Shown piece after piece: positions 45,444 through 59,500 of a stretch of 64,000 bases of DNA (the stretch's first letter is position 1; each line of letters begins with the position of its first letter). The notes beneath the pieces were generated by a model. The model saw only the letters and a program-made list of their open reading frames with translations, ran no database searches and was not told the DNA's origin. The translations under genes and the position numbers were made by a program. The DNA is from Astropecten irregularis (taxonomy: Eukaryota > Echinodermata > Asteroidea > Paxillosida > Astropectinidae), in assembly GCA_963971285.1 (NCBI GenBank), contig OZ020246.1, forward strand, positions 15,173,217-15,237,216, written 5' to 3'.

Positions 45444-46071
45444 ATTTTGATGATGTTTCTTCACAGAGAGGTGATTGGTACAATGGGTCAGTACCCTATA
45501 GATTAAACTTAGGCTTAGTTTGACACAGCCCTTAAATCAATTTGTATATTTGATGTTAATTAACTGTAATCAAAGAAAATAATTAGTAATCAAGTCTCAT
45601 TGATGAAAATACACTTGGACAGTCCAATACAGTACATCATTCTTCTATATTTATTTGTAAATTACATCAGGGAAAATAAATTGCATAGGTTAATTACAAA
45701 TCAGCAAATTAATCACCAGGTTAGTGGGTTATTATTTCCAAATTATTAAAATGACAGACACATATCGTATGATTACACTAATCTATGTACATGCTTATAT
45801 ACAGTTCTCCCTATAATAAAAGTGGAAGAGAAGCAAGATATATATTTCAACATTCATGACATCTATACCAAATATGGTTTAAAAAACAGAAGCATTACTG
45901 ATAAGCATTCGTTGACAAACTAAATAGGAAAGTGTTCAAACTTAACTTTAGACATATTTTGGTATTGAAAGCAAATGCAAAATTGTAAGTTTTTAATTGA
46001 ATTCTTACGCTATGTTACTTTGATACACCAGTAATTTTTACCATTTGTAGTCACCCTATAGTTCATCTATT

Positions 46072-46234
46072 CAGGCATGCAACTCAGACTTATAAAAAAA
46101 ACCGAGGAAATTCAAATCTTGACCATACTTTCTACAGTGTTTTTCTATTTTCAATGGCATAAGATTGAGGCGAAAAAAAAAGAGGAAATCAGCTGAAAAA
46201 GTTGAAAAATCAGCGAGGAAAAGTTGCATGCCTG
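46072..46234. mobile_element. MITE with CAGGC(A/G)TGCAAC termini, copy 1
   Basis: Ends CAGGCATGCAACTCAGACTT and GAGGAAAAGTTGCATGCCTG are inverted. TCTATT directly flanks both sides and is a likely target duplication. Short CAGG-type ends suggest a hAT-related origin. Confidence 0.7.
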
Positions 46235-47281
46235 TCTATTATTAAAGTATGGACTCTACATGAACATCTTAAGGTTATATGCCTAACTGGATCTTAAAGC
46301 TTTTAGGATTAAACAAATATATTTAAATTAGAGTTATTATACACATTCTTAAATCATAAATAATCACTTTTATAAATCTAGTCACTTCATATCTTGTGAA
46401 CAATACATGCATACAGAATACAAAGCCATTTAATGCTGGACTTATTATCTATTAATGCCATAAAATTCCTGTTACACTTTACTTCTCTGATTAAAATTGA
46501 TCGCATCTGCGCAGTAAAGAATCTGAAGAATACATGTATTACAATCTACTATTAAACCAAATACCAGTTTTATGTATGGACTATGTATTAATGGTATCAT
46601 ATGGTTATAGTTAAAGCCTATGCTATGCACTACGGAATACATATTTTGCTAGAAGCATGGTTAAGCATGACAAATATTTCTTGAGTATAACATATGTATA
46701 AAAGTATGCAATTTATATCAAATGCTCGGCAGACAAAGTACATCATTACAAACAACAGTTGTCCATAACACATGGGACTAAATTTCATAGAGCTTAGCAA
46801 AAGCAGATTACCAACTAAAACAGGATACCAACTAAACTTTCATGTACTGGTATTTAAAAGTAATGTGAGCACTTTGGTTTTCAAAATAAAGCATCAGATG
46901 ACTGATGCACTGTTGCGCATTGCCAGAGTTGCACAAAAGATGATTTTTTTGAAAGAGAGATTTTAGATTAGGCAGACATTCCTGACAGAGCAGGCAATTT
47001 TCATTAACAGAATCTACCACTTACTCATAATCAAGCAGTCTTACTGCATTACGTACGTTACATCAAAGTCTTTGCTAAAAAAATAAATGCTGGCAAAAAT
47101 CAAGAAATATCAGGCTTACGGTACTATAGTGCCTTGGCGCAGTGTATATATGTTTTCTTTTCTGTGACTAAATTTAGTTAAGCACATTCATTTCAATGAA
47201 ATGAATCAAAGGATCCAGACTGGATAACTTGTAACATATGAAGCAGGGTGGCTAAATAAGGATTAAAAGTGATGCAATTAT

Positions 47282-47424
47282 CAGGCGTGCAACTTGGACT
47301 TAACATAAAATGAGGAAATTCCAGTCTTTACCATACTCTGTACAGTGTTTTTCACTTTTCAATGGCATCAGAGTGAAATGAAAATAGAGTAAATCAGCTG
47401 ATCCGAGGAAAAGTTGCACGCCTG
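47282..47424. mobile_element. MITE with CAGGC(A/G)TGCAAC termini, copy 2
   Basis: CAGGCGTGCAACTTGGACTT to GAGGAAAAGTTGCACGCCTG, with the interior CCATACT-(6)-CAGTGTTTTTC shared with copy 1. AATTA on both sides may be the target duplication. Confidence 0.7.
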
Positions 47425-47477
47425 AATTAAAGCCAGTTGGAATTCAGCTTGTGCAATACACAGGACACAAATGGCAT

Positions 47478-47595
47478 TTAATAGTTGCTTGGCCTTGCTG
47501 CGTCACGGTTCCATGTTCGTAGGTCCAAGAGGGTCCTGTTCAGGGAGTCGACCCAGCGGATGCGTTCCTCTTTGACGTCAGCAGAGAGCATATGC
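47478..47595 (-). CDS. ANLN: Anillin exon 16: end of PH domain and stop
   Basis: It encodes [20 protein letters not shown] and the C-terminal helix through [13 protein letters not shown], then TAA at 47478-47480. The acceptor CCCCCAG lies just upstream. It matches the last PH-domain helix of anillins. Confidence 0.9.
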
Positions 47596-50500
47596 CTGGG
47601 GGAATCAACACAAGAGAGATGTATGAGTCTACATGGAATATGAGGCAGGAGGAGGGTAGACTTGAATGTGAAGGAGTGGTCAGCAAACGTTAATGAATTT
47701 CAACTGCTACTATCACCAACTTATCCAGGTTGCACAAATCACATCACAGACAAAACACCTGAGTTGTTCATTGAAATCAGTTGTGATTTCCAGTTACTCA
47801 GAATTAGAAGGGGCTATAGCATTTTCACCCCAGCAGGATTTTTCTTAAAGGCTTATTAAATGGTCAGAGTTGGGAGGTCCTGACGTTTTGATTCTAGCAG
47901 AATCTGTTTCAAGGGCGTAAATGGTCAGAGTTGGGAGGGCCTGATGTTTCGATCCTAGCATGATCTTTCTCAAAGGCATGGTCAGAGTTAGGAGGGCCTG
48001 ACGTTTTGATCCTAGCAGGATCTTTCTCAAAGGCTTAAATGGTCAGAGTTGGGAGGGCCTGATGTTTTGATCCTAGCAGGATCTTTTTCAAGGGCATAAA
48101 TGGTCAGAGTTAGGAGGGCCTGATGTTTCGATCCTAGCAGGATCTTTCTCAAGGGCGTAAATGGTCAGAGTTGGGAGGGTTTGATGTTTCGATCCTAGCA
48201 GAATCTTTCTCAAAGGCATAAATGGTCAGAGTTGGGAGGGCCTGATGTTTCGATCCTAACAGGATCTTTCTCAAAGACTTAAATGACCAGAGTTGGGAGG
48301 ACATGACGTTTTGATCCTGGCAGGATCTTTCTCAAAGACGTAAATGGTCAGAGTAAGGCGGGCCTGACGTTTCGATCCTAGCAGGATCTTTCTCAAAGGC
48401 ATAAATGGTCAGAGTTAGGAGGGTTTGATGTTTCGATCCTTGCAGGCTTTTTCTCAAAGGCTAAGAGGACATGAACATGCGAGTAAAGATACACATTTGT
48501 CAACTTACTTGGTTACAACGGTTGAGTCCTCATGCTTGGTAAGCAGCGTGTCCTTGCCATGGTGTGCATTCTTGTTGGCCAGCTGACGGGTTACCAGCTC
48601 AAAGGTATTTGGTCTGGCACACAGGATGCGTGAAATAAGTGCTACCTCACTGGTGATGCACCGTCTCAGATCAACGCTGCCATTGGGAGGCTATCGGGCG
48701 GGAGAAAAGCCAAAGTAAAAATGAATCCCATCTCAAAAACCTTCAAACTTTCAGTTACGGTGATAATCCAACTCTAATTTTATCTTGATATTTAATAATT
48801 TTATTTAAGTAATAAACAGCTACAAGCTGCTCATCAGCCAAATTTATTCATAAAATGCTTGGAGTTAGGAGGGCCTAGCGCGTTTCGATCCTAGCAGGAA
48901 CTGCTAGGATTAAAACTCCAAAGCATTGATCTTGATATTAACGAAATCACACAATGATCATGAAGTAAACGATTTAAAATCTTGAACGTTTTCAATTCAA
49001 CTCTTATTTGATCTGAATGTTAAAGAACATCATCAGTAATATCAAAAATGGGAAACAAGAAATGTCAAGCTTGTTAAAATCGTTGTAAACATGGCAAATA
49101 ATGGTTAAAATGTGCCACTATTAAGTGCCAAATAGGATGTGATGAAAGGTGGTGATATTGCAGCAACACTTTCACGTAGGTTGGGTGTAAATGATTCAAA
49201 TTTAGCATTTTATTTAGCCATCTAGTCCTACTTTCGCAGCCACAATCAAGCCTTGAATTTAACGGAGGCCATGGCCTTCGTTGGCCCTGGTTCTTGGCCT
49301 TTGTGCCCCCTTCAAATGTTTCCATAGACATTATGACTTTCCAATGGAAGTGCCCCTTGCAATGGAAAAGTGGCCTTGCCCTTTTCAGAAACAAATTCAA
49401 AGGCCTTCACAATGTTGAGAACTGTTACTGAACTTACTTTACGCTTCTCATCATCAGGGTACTTCCAGAAGGAGATATATCCTCCACTCAAGACACACCA
49501 ACGCCTATGCCACGCACCAAAGCCACTGATATCATCAAACATAGTCAGCCAGCCGCTTTCCTTCACGTTGGTGTTGGTGTGGCACGACATGTTCAGGTGA
49601 ACGCTGCCTTCTAGAGGCGAGTTGAAAGGAACCTTTATTTAAAAAAAACAACAAACAAACAAAAAATATTATGAAGAAATATGTTGAACAGGAACTTGTT
49701 CCTTTAATACTGCAATGGGAAAGCCTCGCTGAGTCCTGAGACCGCTGGAGAACTGTTGTTCAACAAGGGACAAGACAAGCCGACCTACAGTGCACGGAAC
49801 ACCTGAAGAAGAAGAGAGCCACCCGCAAGGCCAGCTACACAAACCAGGCTGCAACAGCCCGCATCTGTAGCCTGTGCTGCAAGGACTGCCACTCCCAGAT
49901 CGGCCTAATCAGCCACTTGAGGAGGTGCAGCAATAAGAATTGACCAAACCTAGTGCAGCCATCGTCTCCCGAGACAGAAGGATGCCGGCGACGAGAGCGG
50001 GAACACTTTGCAATTCCAACCAAGACATTTTCACTTTTTGTTTGATTAAAAAAGCACTGTATGCTTTTGATACTTTATCGCAATACGAAACCAGAAAAAC
50101 TGCAATTTTTCTCCACCTTCCACCTATAATTGAAATTGCCAGCGGCTGGATCGTACAAAACATAATGGTTTGGTCACTGAATATTCATTGAATAACCATA
50201 ATGACTATCTAGGCATGGTTGTCTAGAGAGCCAATTCCTCCAAGACCTCATAGCTAATTTTGAAAGATTGGTATCAACCTGACCAGCATAATCAATTCAT
50301 GTATTAAGGGCCCTTTTTCAAACCTTGGCTCCAGCTCAGGCTTCATTTCATGAATCCATTCTAAAATAACTGTTATCAAAATAGAGGCTTTTGGCTACGG
50401 TTTGGAAGTAGATTCTCTATTTTGAACAAGAAAACAGAGATTCAGCTTCAATGAAAAGTCGCAACTAGTTTTCAGCATATGGATGACGGCGCCGGCGCCG

Positions 50501-53500
50501 AGGTTTGGAAAAAGGCCACGATACAGCTGACAAGAAACCCTCACCTTGCAGAGTGTGAATCTGTTGACTCGGCAGCTCTGTAGAGTAAGTCTAGTGGCTC
50601 CAACGAGAGAGAAGTTGCTGGCACGGACAGAGCCTGGTCCTCCAGGGCTGGGCTGGGTAGGTGTCTTCATTCCATGCTGTAATGATCAACATGATAAACA
50701 AATAAAATCAATTATAGCATTTGAGATGATACAAACTTGTGCACATGCCAAACTCTGATGTGTATGTCCCGGCTCATAGAATAGGCAAGTCATAAAAGGA
50801 AATTACATGGGGTTGGCGTCAGGAAGGCCACCCAGCTTTAGAAACCTTTGCCAAAACCAATGATGAGGTCAAACCCATGAACCCCACATCGAGTGGGAAA
50901 TGATTGGGACAAAGAAGAAGACTCTTATTAATGGCAACCTAAACGTCGGTCCCTAAAAGTGCCACACAGGTATTCAACAAGCATTTTTTTCTCCCAGCAA
51001 CCTTCAATCTGCATGCATTCCATTGACAGGTGTTTCAACTAGCATCCATCAGGCGGCTCCTCAAGTATCCTCTTAATTCTCCTCATCTTATCCAGCCTGA
51101 CCTCTTGGGGAAACAGATTACCAAGGGAGGCAAGTTAAACCAAAGTAGAATTGGGTAAGGCTTGCAGAGACACCATGTGTAACACTCTTCTTGCAAGGTG
51201 TGTGGTCCTGAGAAGGACCGATGAGAGTAAGGTCTCGACATTGGGACAAGTGTGCTTTGGTCGTCCTCATGAGAGAGCGAGGACGGCCAAAGCACGTACA
51301 CTTGTCCCAATGTCAAGGACTTTAATCGGTCCTTCTCAAGACCACACACCTTCCAAGAACAGTGTCTCCACAAGCCTTACCCAATTCTAGTCTCTCCACC
51401 AGGCAAAACTTATCCTAAATAAATCCTATTCAAACAAAGTGGCAAAGTACCATGCAGCTATCTGCAAAAAAATTCAACTGATTTTAAGCAAGGGGGTTGG
51501 TAACGTACTCTGGAATCCTTGGAGATGTTGGCCAGTAGCTTCTTGGGAGTCAGTCCGGAGAATAAGTTATGCTTGCTCTTCTCCTCCAGCTTGGGTCGCT
51601 TGTTCTGCATCTCAAAGACGAACACCTCGATCACAAAGTCACTGTCCAGATTGTTGCTGTACGGGAAGGCAAAATCAGATCACACAATGTATTAACTCAT
51701 CAAATGTTAAAGGTATCATACATGGTTGTTAAAGGTCACAGAACAGCACTCACACTTTGTCTGATTCAGCATGTACATGAAATGATACACCTGTGAAAAT
51801 TTGAGCTCAATTGGACATATGAGTCACAAGAAAAATAGCAAAAACCAGACTAAATTTTTCATTAATAGAAAACATAAAGAATGGTTTTGATCTTACACAA
51901 GTCATTGTTTAACATAGATCTGTGAACATTTTTGTTTGGGTATGTTACCAATCATGTACTGTAACTGCGCCTTTCTTTAATCAGGCAAAAAAAAAGCGCT
52001 TACAAACTTAAACCAGAAAAGAAATATGCTTGGATTACATGTTTCAAACAATAAAATATAACTCCTTGAGAGAACCATTCAAGACGTAATGACCTAAAGG
52101 TCTTAAGACTTCAGGTCAAAATTCCAGCAGGCCAATGTCATGGTGCTGCTTGATAGTAACCAAATAAGTGTGCCAAATGAAGTAGAAAAGTTTGCTTTAT
52201 ATAAAAGCCTCACACAAGTTATCAGTAGATGTAAGCTGTGCCGAAACATATTCACTATGGATTTTTATTGCTAAGTCACTAATTTGCCATCGATAAGGCC
52301 AACAAAAAATAGGGTAGGTAGGTAGGTAGGGATTCTTTTTTTTTCTCCTCCCAGCAATGAAAATGACATGCTTTCTAATTGTTTAAGTCGGTAGTAATAC
52401 ATGATAGCAAAAGAAAACAAAGTAAGACCATGGAATACAACAATGGCAAATGGTCAGAAAAGGTTTCAAACGGATTTATAACTAATTTATATAGATTTTA
52501 ATCATTAAATTTCTTCCCTTGGAAAAACCAATCCTGGGTCGGCCGGGTTACGCCAACATAACATTTTTTTTTTAGCCCTAAGTTAAAGAAAGTTAGCATG
52601 TTCCTCTTTCAGAGCTGACATCAGCATGGCTACGAAATGGAAATTCCACAGTAGGCACAAAGAAATATCAGAGATTAGACATCATTTTGAGTTTTAAATT
52701 AATCACTGGGCATGCTGGGGCATGAGTGCATGTTACAATCAACCGGAGCCACATATGACAAGATTTTTAGGCTGTAATATTGCACTTACAACTTGGCAAC
52801 ATTGGTGAATGGCAAGCAGTCACCGGTGATGTCATCCACGGTGGTCTGGATACGAGTGGCCAGGACGTGTTCCCGACATCGCAGGAGCAGGAAGAAATAA
52901 TGATTCATACGATCTGCAATGCAAACAAAATAATTGCATGACGACATAGCTCTAAGAATCGGGAACAATCAAAGCTGCCTTCGTTGACCCTCTCCCACAA
53001 ATTGAGTCTTAATGTAATTTTCCAAATGCTTCATTTTGAGATGTCACTCCAATTTAGATACTGAGAAATAAGGATCCTATTGCTGAAAACTTTACAAAAT
53101 TCTCATTGGTTTAAACTTTACAATAACTGTTTCGAAGCCTTAATTTAAGAACTTTCTACATACATGGCATGGTTTCTTCATTAGTGGCAATACTTCAATA
53201 GCTCCACCCATGTCACATTGTATGATTCATGAACAAGCTTACCCTAGTGCCATGCCACACAAGGCAACTTCTACAGGCAACTTGGAGGCAACCTTGCTTT
53301 AATAAATAAAAGTCAATCCCCAAGAAAATCATATAAAAACTTTAAGATGAACGTTATTTCCTCTTGAAGATTGCCTAGAACCAGATTGCCTGTAAATTGG
53401 CTTGTGTGGCATGGACCTCTCATTGGTTTGATGTAAAGGTACAAAACTAAAATTAATTGGGCATATCACTGCCGTCTCGGATTCCTTTTAGAAAACCGAC

Positions 53501-56500
53501 ATGGTCCGGGACTAGGAATGGAAAGTGTTACCTTGCTTGGTGGAGAGAATGTATTCAGTCCTAAGGGGCAGTCGGATGTCCTGGACAGTCACAAAGCCCT
53601 TGCATGGCTTCATGGCTTCTCCTTCTGAGGTCTGCACTGTGCTGGGTCCTCTTGTCACGACTGGCGTCTTCAGACGCTGGATCTCAGCAAGGCAGGCCTG
53701 ACGTCTTTGAGCTGCGGATATATGAATCAACAACCTCTGAGTTAACACTAAATGAAGAGCCTTTGGTATCTTCAGGCTGTGATACATTGAGTGCTTTTAC
53801 CATCAGAGGCAGAAGGGGAATTGTGTTCTGATTGGAACCTTAAACCAGGTTTGGTGCTTGAAGGAACATTATATAAGTAATCTATAAGTAATTAACGATA
53901 CAAGTAATAAACTGCTGCAAACTGCTCATCAGCCAAAATAATGACCTGAAATATATAAAATGCTTGGAGTTAGGAAGGCATGACGCGTTTCAATCCTAGC
54001 AGGATCTTTATCGAAGGTTTAAAGTCCTTTAAGCCATGGATAAAGATCCTTCTGGGATCGGAACGCGTCAGACCCTCCTAACTCAAAGCAACTAAAAGTC
54101 TTGAAATGTCCTCCCATGCCACCACAGGCCTGCACATTTGCTCAGCTCTGGCCATGGCAGATTATGATTTTCCAATGGACGTAACACTAACACTTTCAAT
54201 GACAGCTTACAAAGATCCCCCCAAAGGTAATAACTATTGAAGAATGAGGTTTCTGTTCAAGGACAACAACCGGCATATTCATAGTCAATGCAAGAGTGTG
54301 TCTGATGTCAGGGATATAGATGGTGGACCTATACGTCACTGACCTGCAATGAGAAGAAGCCTCTCAGCCTCAACCTCCTGCCTAGAGCCTCTGTATTCAG
54401 CATTGGATGCAATCAGGTTCAGTGCTTGGCTGGTCTGATAGATGACACTCTGCTGGGCAGACACTTCCTCCATCAGGGTCTGTCAATGAAGAAATCAGGT
54501 TTAAGGTCATTTTATGGTGTGAGGATTAAACGCTGATGTGACCATACATACAGAACTTAAATAATTAGATTGGACATGTATTCACACACCCCATTCAATG
54601 TGCACAAACATTTCTTGTCACTCATGGACGCGCGACGCCGGCCGATGAGCGTATTAGAATACAGCCTTCAGGATAGGAACTCTCAATTTGCAACAGTTCA
54701 ACAATCCATGAATTTGAGTCACATTGGACCAGCAAGCCCCCATGTAATGCTACGGTGAAGATTTCCCCCTTAAGTACAAGTCAAAGTAAAAATACTCCAG
54801 TATCGATGTCACAAGTGAATTAAATTTTGGGTGTTTCTTTTGTTTTAGTAGAAGACTGTAAATAAAGAGTGTCTTTTTCTTTTATCTGTCACCTGATTGG
54901 TCAAAAGTCTTGCATGTTGTACAGTTCATTAACATAAATTTCTTCCAGGGCCTGGAGAGGGCAGCCTCAGTGTGCCCCTTTGTTAAAGGATGTGTTTTGT
55001 GTGTGTGTTGAGGGTATATAATGGTGTATTGTGCCGTGGTTAGGAGGGCGTGGAGAGAGAAATTCCTGCCAGATTCTTGTGTTGGGTGTAGTCTCAGTCA
55101 GAGTCTACAAGCTTGAAGTGAAGACATGTCATTGTGGACATGCTCATTGATGTGTACATCAAACACATAATTTATGTACTATTTATTGCTGGGAACTTGG
55201 TTTCCTGATAGCTACATCACTACCCAGGAGTCTAAACCAAAGCATAGCAAGTCCTAACCGTGAGTTAAATATTACAGTTTTTTTGTGCTAAGAAATTGAA
55301 GCCAGAAATTAATAGTTTTTAGATGCCTTTGAAGACCTATGTACAATTTTATTTTTATGTTCTTTTTGTCCTTGAACCTGTAAAATGTATGATTAGCAAA
55401 ATGGAAGAATATCACTAGTAGAAATCAGAGATTTGAAGTTCCATTTATTTCCTCAAAGTAAATAAGTCCTGGTTAATTTCACATTAAATTCATAGACGGC
55501 ACAAAATTTGGGTGGGACTTTCCCCACTGATGGGGGCGATGTGAGCCACTACTGGTCCAGGCCAAGTATTGATGTGGGTCTCCGTCGGCCACTACAAGAG
55601 CAGGAATCTTTGTGGTTGCTACTAGACAGGGCTTGTTCAGCACCCCTGGAGCCGGGACTAGTTCAAGACGAGTCTTTGCGAGAGTCAGCGGGACTAACCA
55701 CAACCTGACAGACCAGACCCGTCCCAGCTTATGAACTGTGTGAATCATATTTTTGTCAGACTGAAGACCTTGAATTTTTGTGGAATAAGAAATACTCTGT
55801 GATTCATATTTTGTCAGAAACTGAAAACCTTGAATTTTGTGGAATAAGAAATACTCTGTGATTCATATTTTGTCAGAAACTGAAAACCTTGAATTTTGTG
55901 AAATAAGGAATACTGTGTGATTCGTATTTTGTTAGAAACTGAAAACCTTGAATTTTGTGAAATAAGGAATACCCCGTGTGATTCATATTTTGTCAGAAAC
56001 TGAAAACCTTGAATTTTGAGGAATAAGGAATACTCTGTGATTCGTATTTTGTCAGAAACTGAAAACCTTGAATTTTGTGAAATAAGGAATACTGTGTTAT
56101 TAACCACTTTTGTGAAAATTTGAAAAACCCTTGTATTTGTTACCAAGGGATACTGTGTGGTGAAAAACCGTAGATTTTGTATTCAAGGAATACTGTTTGG
56201 TGGAGAACCTTGAATTTTGTGGAATAAGGGATACTGTGTGGTGAAAAACCGTAGATTTTGTATTCAAGGAATACTGTTTGGTGGAGAACCTTGAATCTTT
56301 GTAAATAGTCAGGCGGCCATTGAGCCAAGGCCTAATTTCTGACGTGCATCTAATTATTTTGTGGTTGTAAATTTGTGAGTTGTTTGGATTAAATTTGTAT
56401 TGACACTCTGAATATTAGAGTCTGTGGGTCCTGGACATGTTCCTCCCCTTGAAATTGTTCGTAAGGAGCTTAAATTAAGGGATGGGTGGCATACGGGGGT

Positions 56501-59500
56501 GACAATCGAGCATATGAGTTGTGCATAGTTTTGGTGATTCATGCCATATAAGCAGGGATGCCTGTGTGAGGTACAAAATGTAACAAGTTGTCTGACCTGT
56601 ATTTGTTCCTTGACTGGTACTGGTTTGAGGGCCATGGGTTGGACGCCGTGCCCAGCACCCACGGTGCCACTGTCACTCCTTATGATGGACTTAGTAGGCA
56701 GCGGAGACTTGGGACCTTGCTTGCGGAAGGACTCGATGCTGTAGAGGTTAGGGGACTGGGAGGTTGATGGCTGTGGGCGAGACACGCTACCAGCCGGTGG
56801 CTTCTGAGCTGTGGTTTGCGGTGTGGCCGGCTAAATGGTATTTTAAGAGACAGTCGATTGTGTTTAATAGGCATCGTCGAGAAGGTGTTCAAAATTGTTT
56901 CAAATCACATTCATGGCGCTTGTAAAGAAATCAATTTTTCAAACCTTTTCTCTACCAGAAATTCTGTATTTATCCAGAAAAGAGTAAAACCAAACACCAA
57001 AACATTTTTGATCTTTGGAAGATCAAAAATGAGACAGCTATTCCCTCACAATTGCAAAGGTTTTTCGCTGTTTTCTACTGTTTCCAATGATCAATTGAGC
57101 TGAACATTTCACAGGTTTGTTTTTATTCCATGACAAATCAAATTATGAACAGACCACGGCTGTTCTGTCACTTTTACCACTTAGGCACTTACATGCCCTT
57201 TAAGGATTACATTTTCTTTTCAAGGGGTTCTGAAGGTTACTCATATGACTTTTATCTTTAGATACAATGGTGCCAACTGATAACAAACAAACTGTCAGAT
57301 GACAACAAATATTGTCAGGTTATACTGCCAGGTAAACATAAAAAGGCTTTCAAATCCAAAATCCACATAGAACATAGAAGGTGGATAATGAGATCGATGG
57401 GTTGGATTCTGAGGGATTGTTTGTTTGTTTCAGCATGCGATCTTGCAGATCCACGTCCCATGCAGGATACGCTAAGATGGGATTCGGATCGGCAGGATCA
57501 CTGATCTCATGCCTGAAACAAACAGGCCCTGAGTCTCTCCCCAAAAAGGCGACTGAAGTCCAACGTACCTGAGTCTGTCTCTGAGCTGGAGTGGGAGCAT
57601 TTGTCTTCTCTTCTTCCATGGCCTTCTCAGCTTCATTCAGCAGGTCATCAATATCACCAAAGACGTCCGTCATGTTCATCTCCTGAACATCATCATCATC
57701 ATCATCTTCATCCTCGTCATATTCATCATCTGAGCCGCTGTCATCCTGATGCGACTCCTGCTTTGTCAATGCCTCTTGCTGTGCTTCTGAAATTGAAGAA
57801 GTTAAGACACAAACGTGATGTAACAAGGGGGCTCAAAATAGAACTAGCCCGGCGTTCAATTTGTAGCAAAAACCACTCTGGGCTAGCTAGACTCACTTCC
57901 TTGGCTGCCCGGTGGGCTAGTATTTAACAAGATCTTTTACGTTGCTGTCTCGCACACCACATCAGCAGAGATAGAGTCTTGAGATAGAGTCAACTTGTCT
58001 CGAGTTGAGTTGTCCTGTGGTCGACTCGTCCGGTGCTGAAACATTTGCTTAAACATGAAAAGTCTTCCTTGATCAAACACAAGGAGTTTTGGCTGGCATA
58101 CTGATTTTATTTACCAAGGTTTTTTGGTGCTTAAGCAAATTTTGGTGCTTAAGCAGCTCCATAAAATTGGCCCCTGAACTTAACAATGATGTGTTTGATC
58201 CTTACCAATCCTGTACTTTACCTTCAAACATTCAAATAACAATTAATGTCAAATAGTAAAGGCATACGTGATGCACAAGAGTTTGATGGAGTTAGGAAGT
58301 GAAGAAGATGGGTACTTAAATTACTTTTCCAGTCCAATTTCTAAGATACCCTGATTGGTTCCTTTCAATAGTCATCCCAGAGAATATTACAAAAGAAGAT
58401 CATGGATGAATGACAACTCACTTGCTTCCTCCTCGGCAAGCACTTTGCTGTTTGTCCGGCGGGGTCTTGGAGGTGCTAATGGAGTGGCTGGCCCAGACTC
58501 TTCTGGCTGCACGGAGGCCTTAGTAACGACATTCTCTTTGGGAGGAGGCAGCGGGGTTGCCGGCCCCTTCTCCTCCTTGGTGGCCTGGTTGACTGCCTTC
58601 TCTTGTTTCGGGGGAGCCGCCACCTCCTTCTTGACTGGCACGATTTCTTTCTCCTCTTCGACCTCCTCGTCCGATGACGGTGGTGACTCTACCATGCCGA
58701 TGTTGATGGTGTCCTCGGTGACCTCCATTGTGTCCTCCTCTTCGGTATCGTCATCTTCTGGCTCGGGGTTGGAGCGAACGATGGTCACCCTAGGCACAGG
58801 CTGATCATTATCAGCCAATATGAAATACAAAATAAACATTACTTCAAAGAACAAGTGAAGAAACGATGTAACAAAAAGCCATTGTAACCACTGCAACTCT
58901 AAAATAATTACAATAACAATGGAAAGCTCTTAAAGAACTGGAACTGTCATACATGTAAAACTAAGACATTTTTTTAGATTGAGAGAGATTTTAGATTAAG
59001 AATAACAGAAGCATAAGTCACATATTTCTAGGCAAAATACCAACGAAATGAGAAATCTAAAAAAATAATCTCTAAATGTCAATTGAAGAGAAACCAAATA
59101 TTAGCATTCACCCTTCTCCTCAGATTATTCATTTAAAGGCCTTTTCCCTCTAGAGTGTTAAGGCAAAGGCCAATCTCGGGGGGCGGCTCAGGGGTGACGG
59201 AGGGATGAACATTTCAAGTGAGAATCGTGGCTTATTTTCACTGATGCGTCACCCCTGCCACCCCCAAGATTGGTCAAGTGGGAAGAGAATTAAGAGTTCA
59301 TAAATACAAATTGGAAGTGGAAAGGGTTTCATTCTTACAGTTGGTGGCTCCTCAGTCTTTTTCTTGTCGGCATCAGAAGAATGATTCCACCTCTGTCTGA
59401 TGATATTCAGCTCTTTCTTTCTCTGCTCCTAAAATAGTAAAATAAGCAACATCAAAGCTTGAAAAAGAAAAAACAGCACATAAAGAATTGAAATGTACAG

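Larger units (their letters stand above)
45636..47477 (-). other. Probable 3' UTR of anillin
   Basis: AT-rich sequence follows the anillin stop codon on this strand. A polyadenylation signal (AATAAA read on the minus strand) lies at 45650-45655. Two copies of a CAGGC-ended MITE lie within the stretch. The true end is unproven. Confidence 0.35.
54480..56596 (-). other. Anillin intron with tandem repeats
   Basis: No additional exon is supported. The left half is unique non-coding sequence; 55741-56305 is tandem repeat. Confidence 0.75.

Noticed and set aside
55508..55708. 66-codon ORF within an anillin intron
   Set aside because: No splice sites place it in the anillin frame and it has no family similarity.
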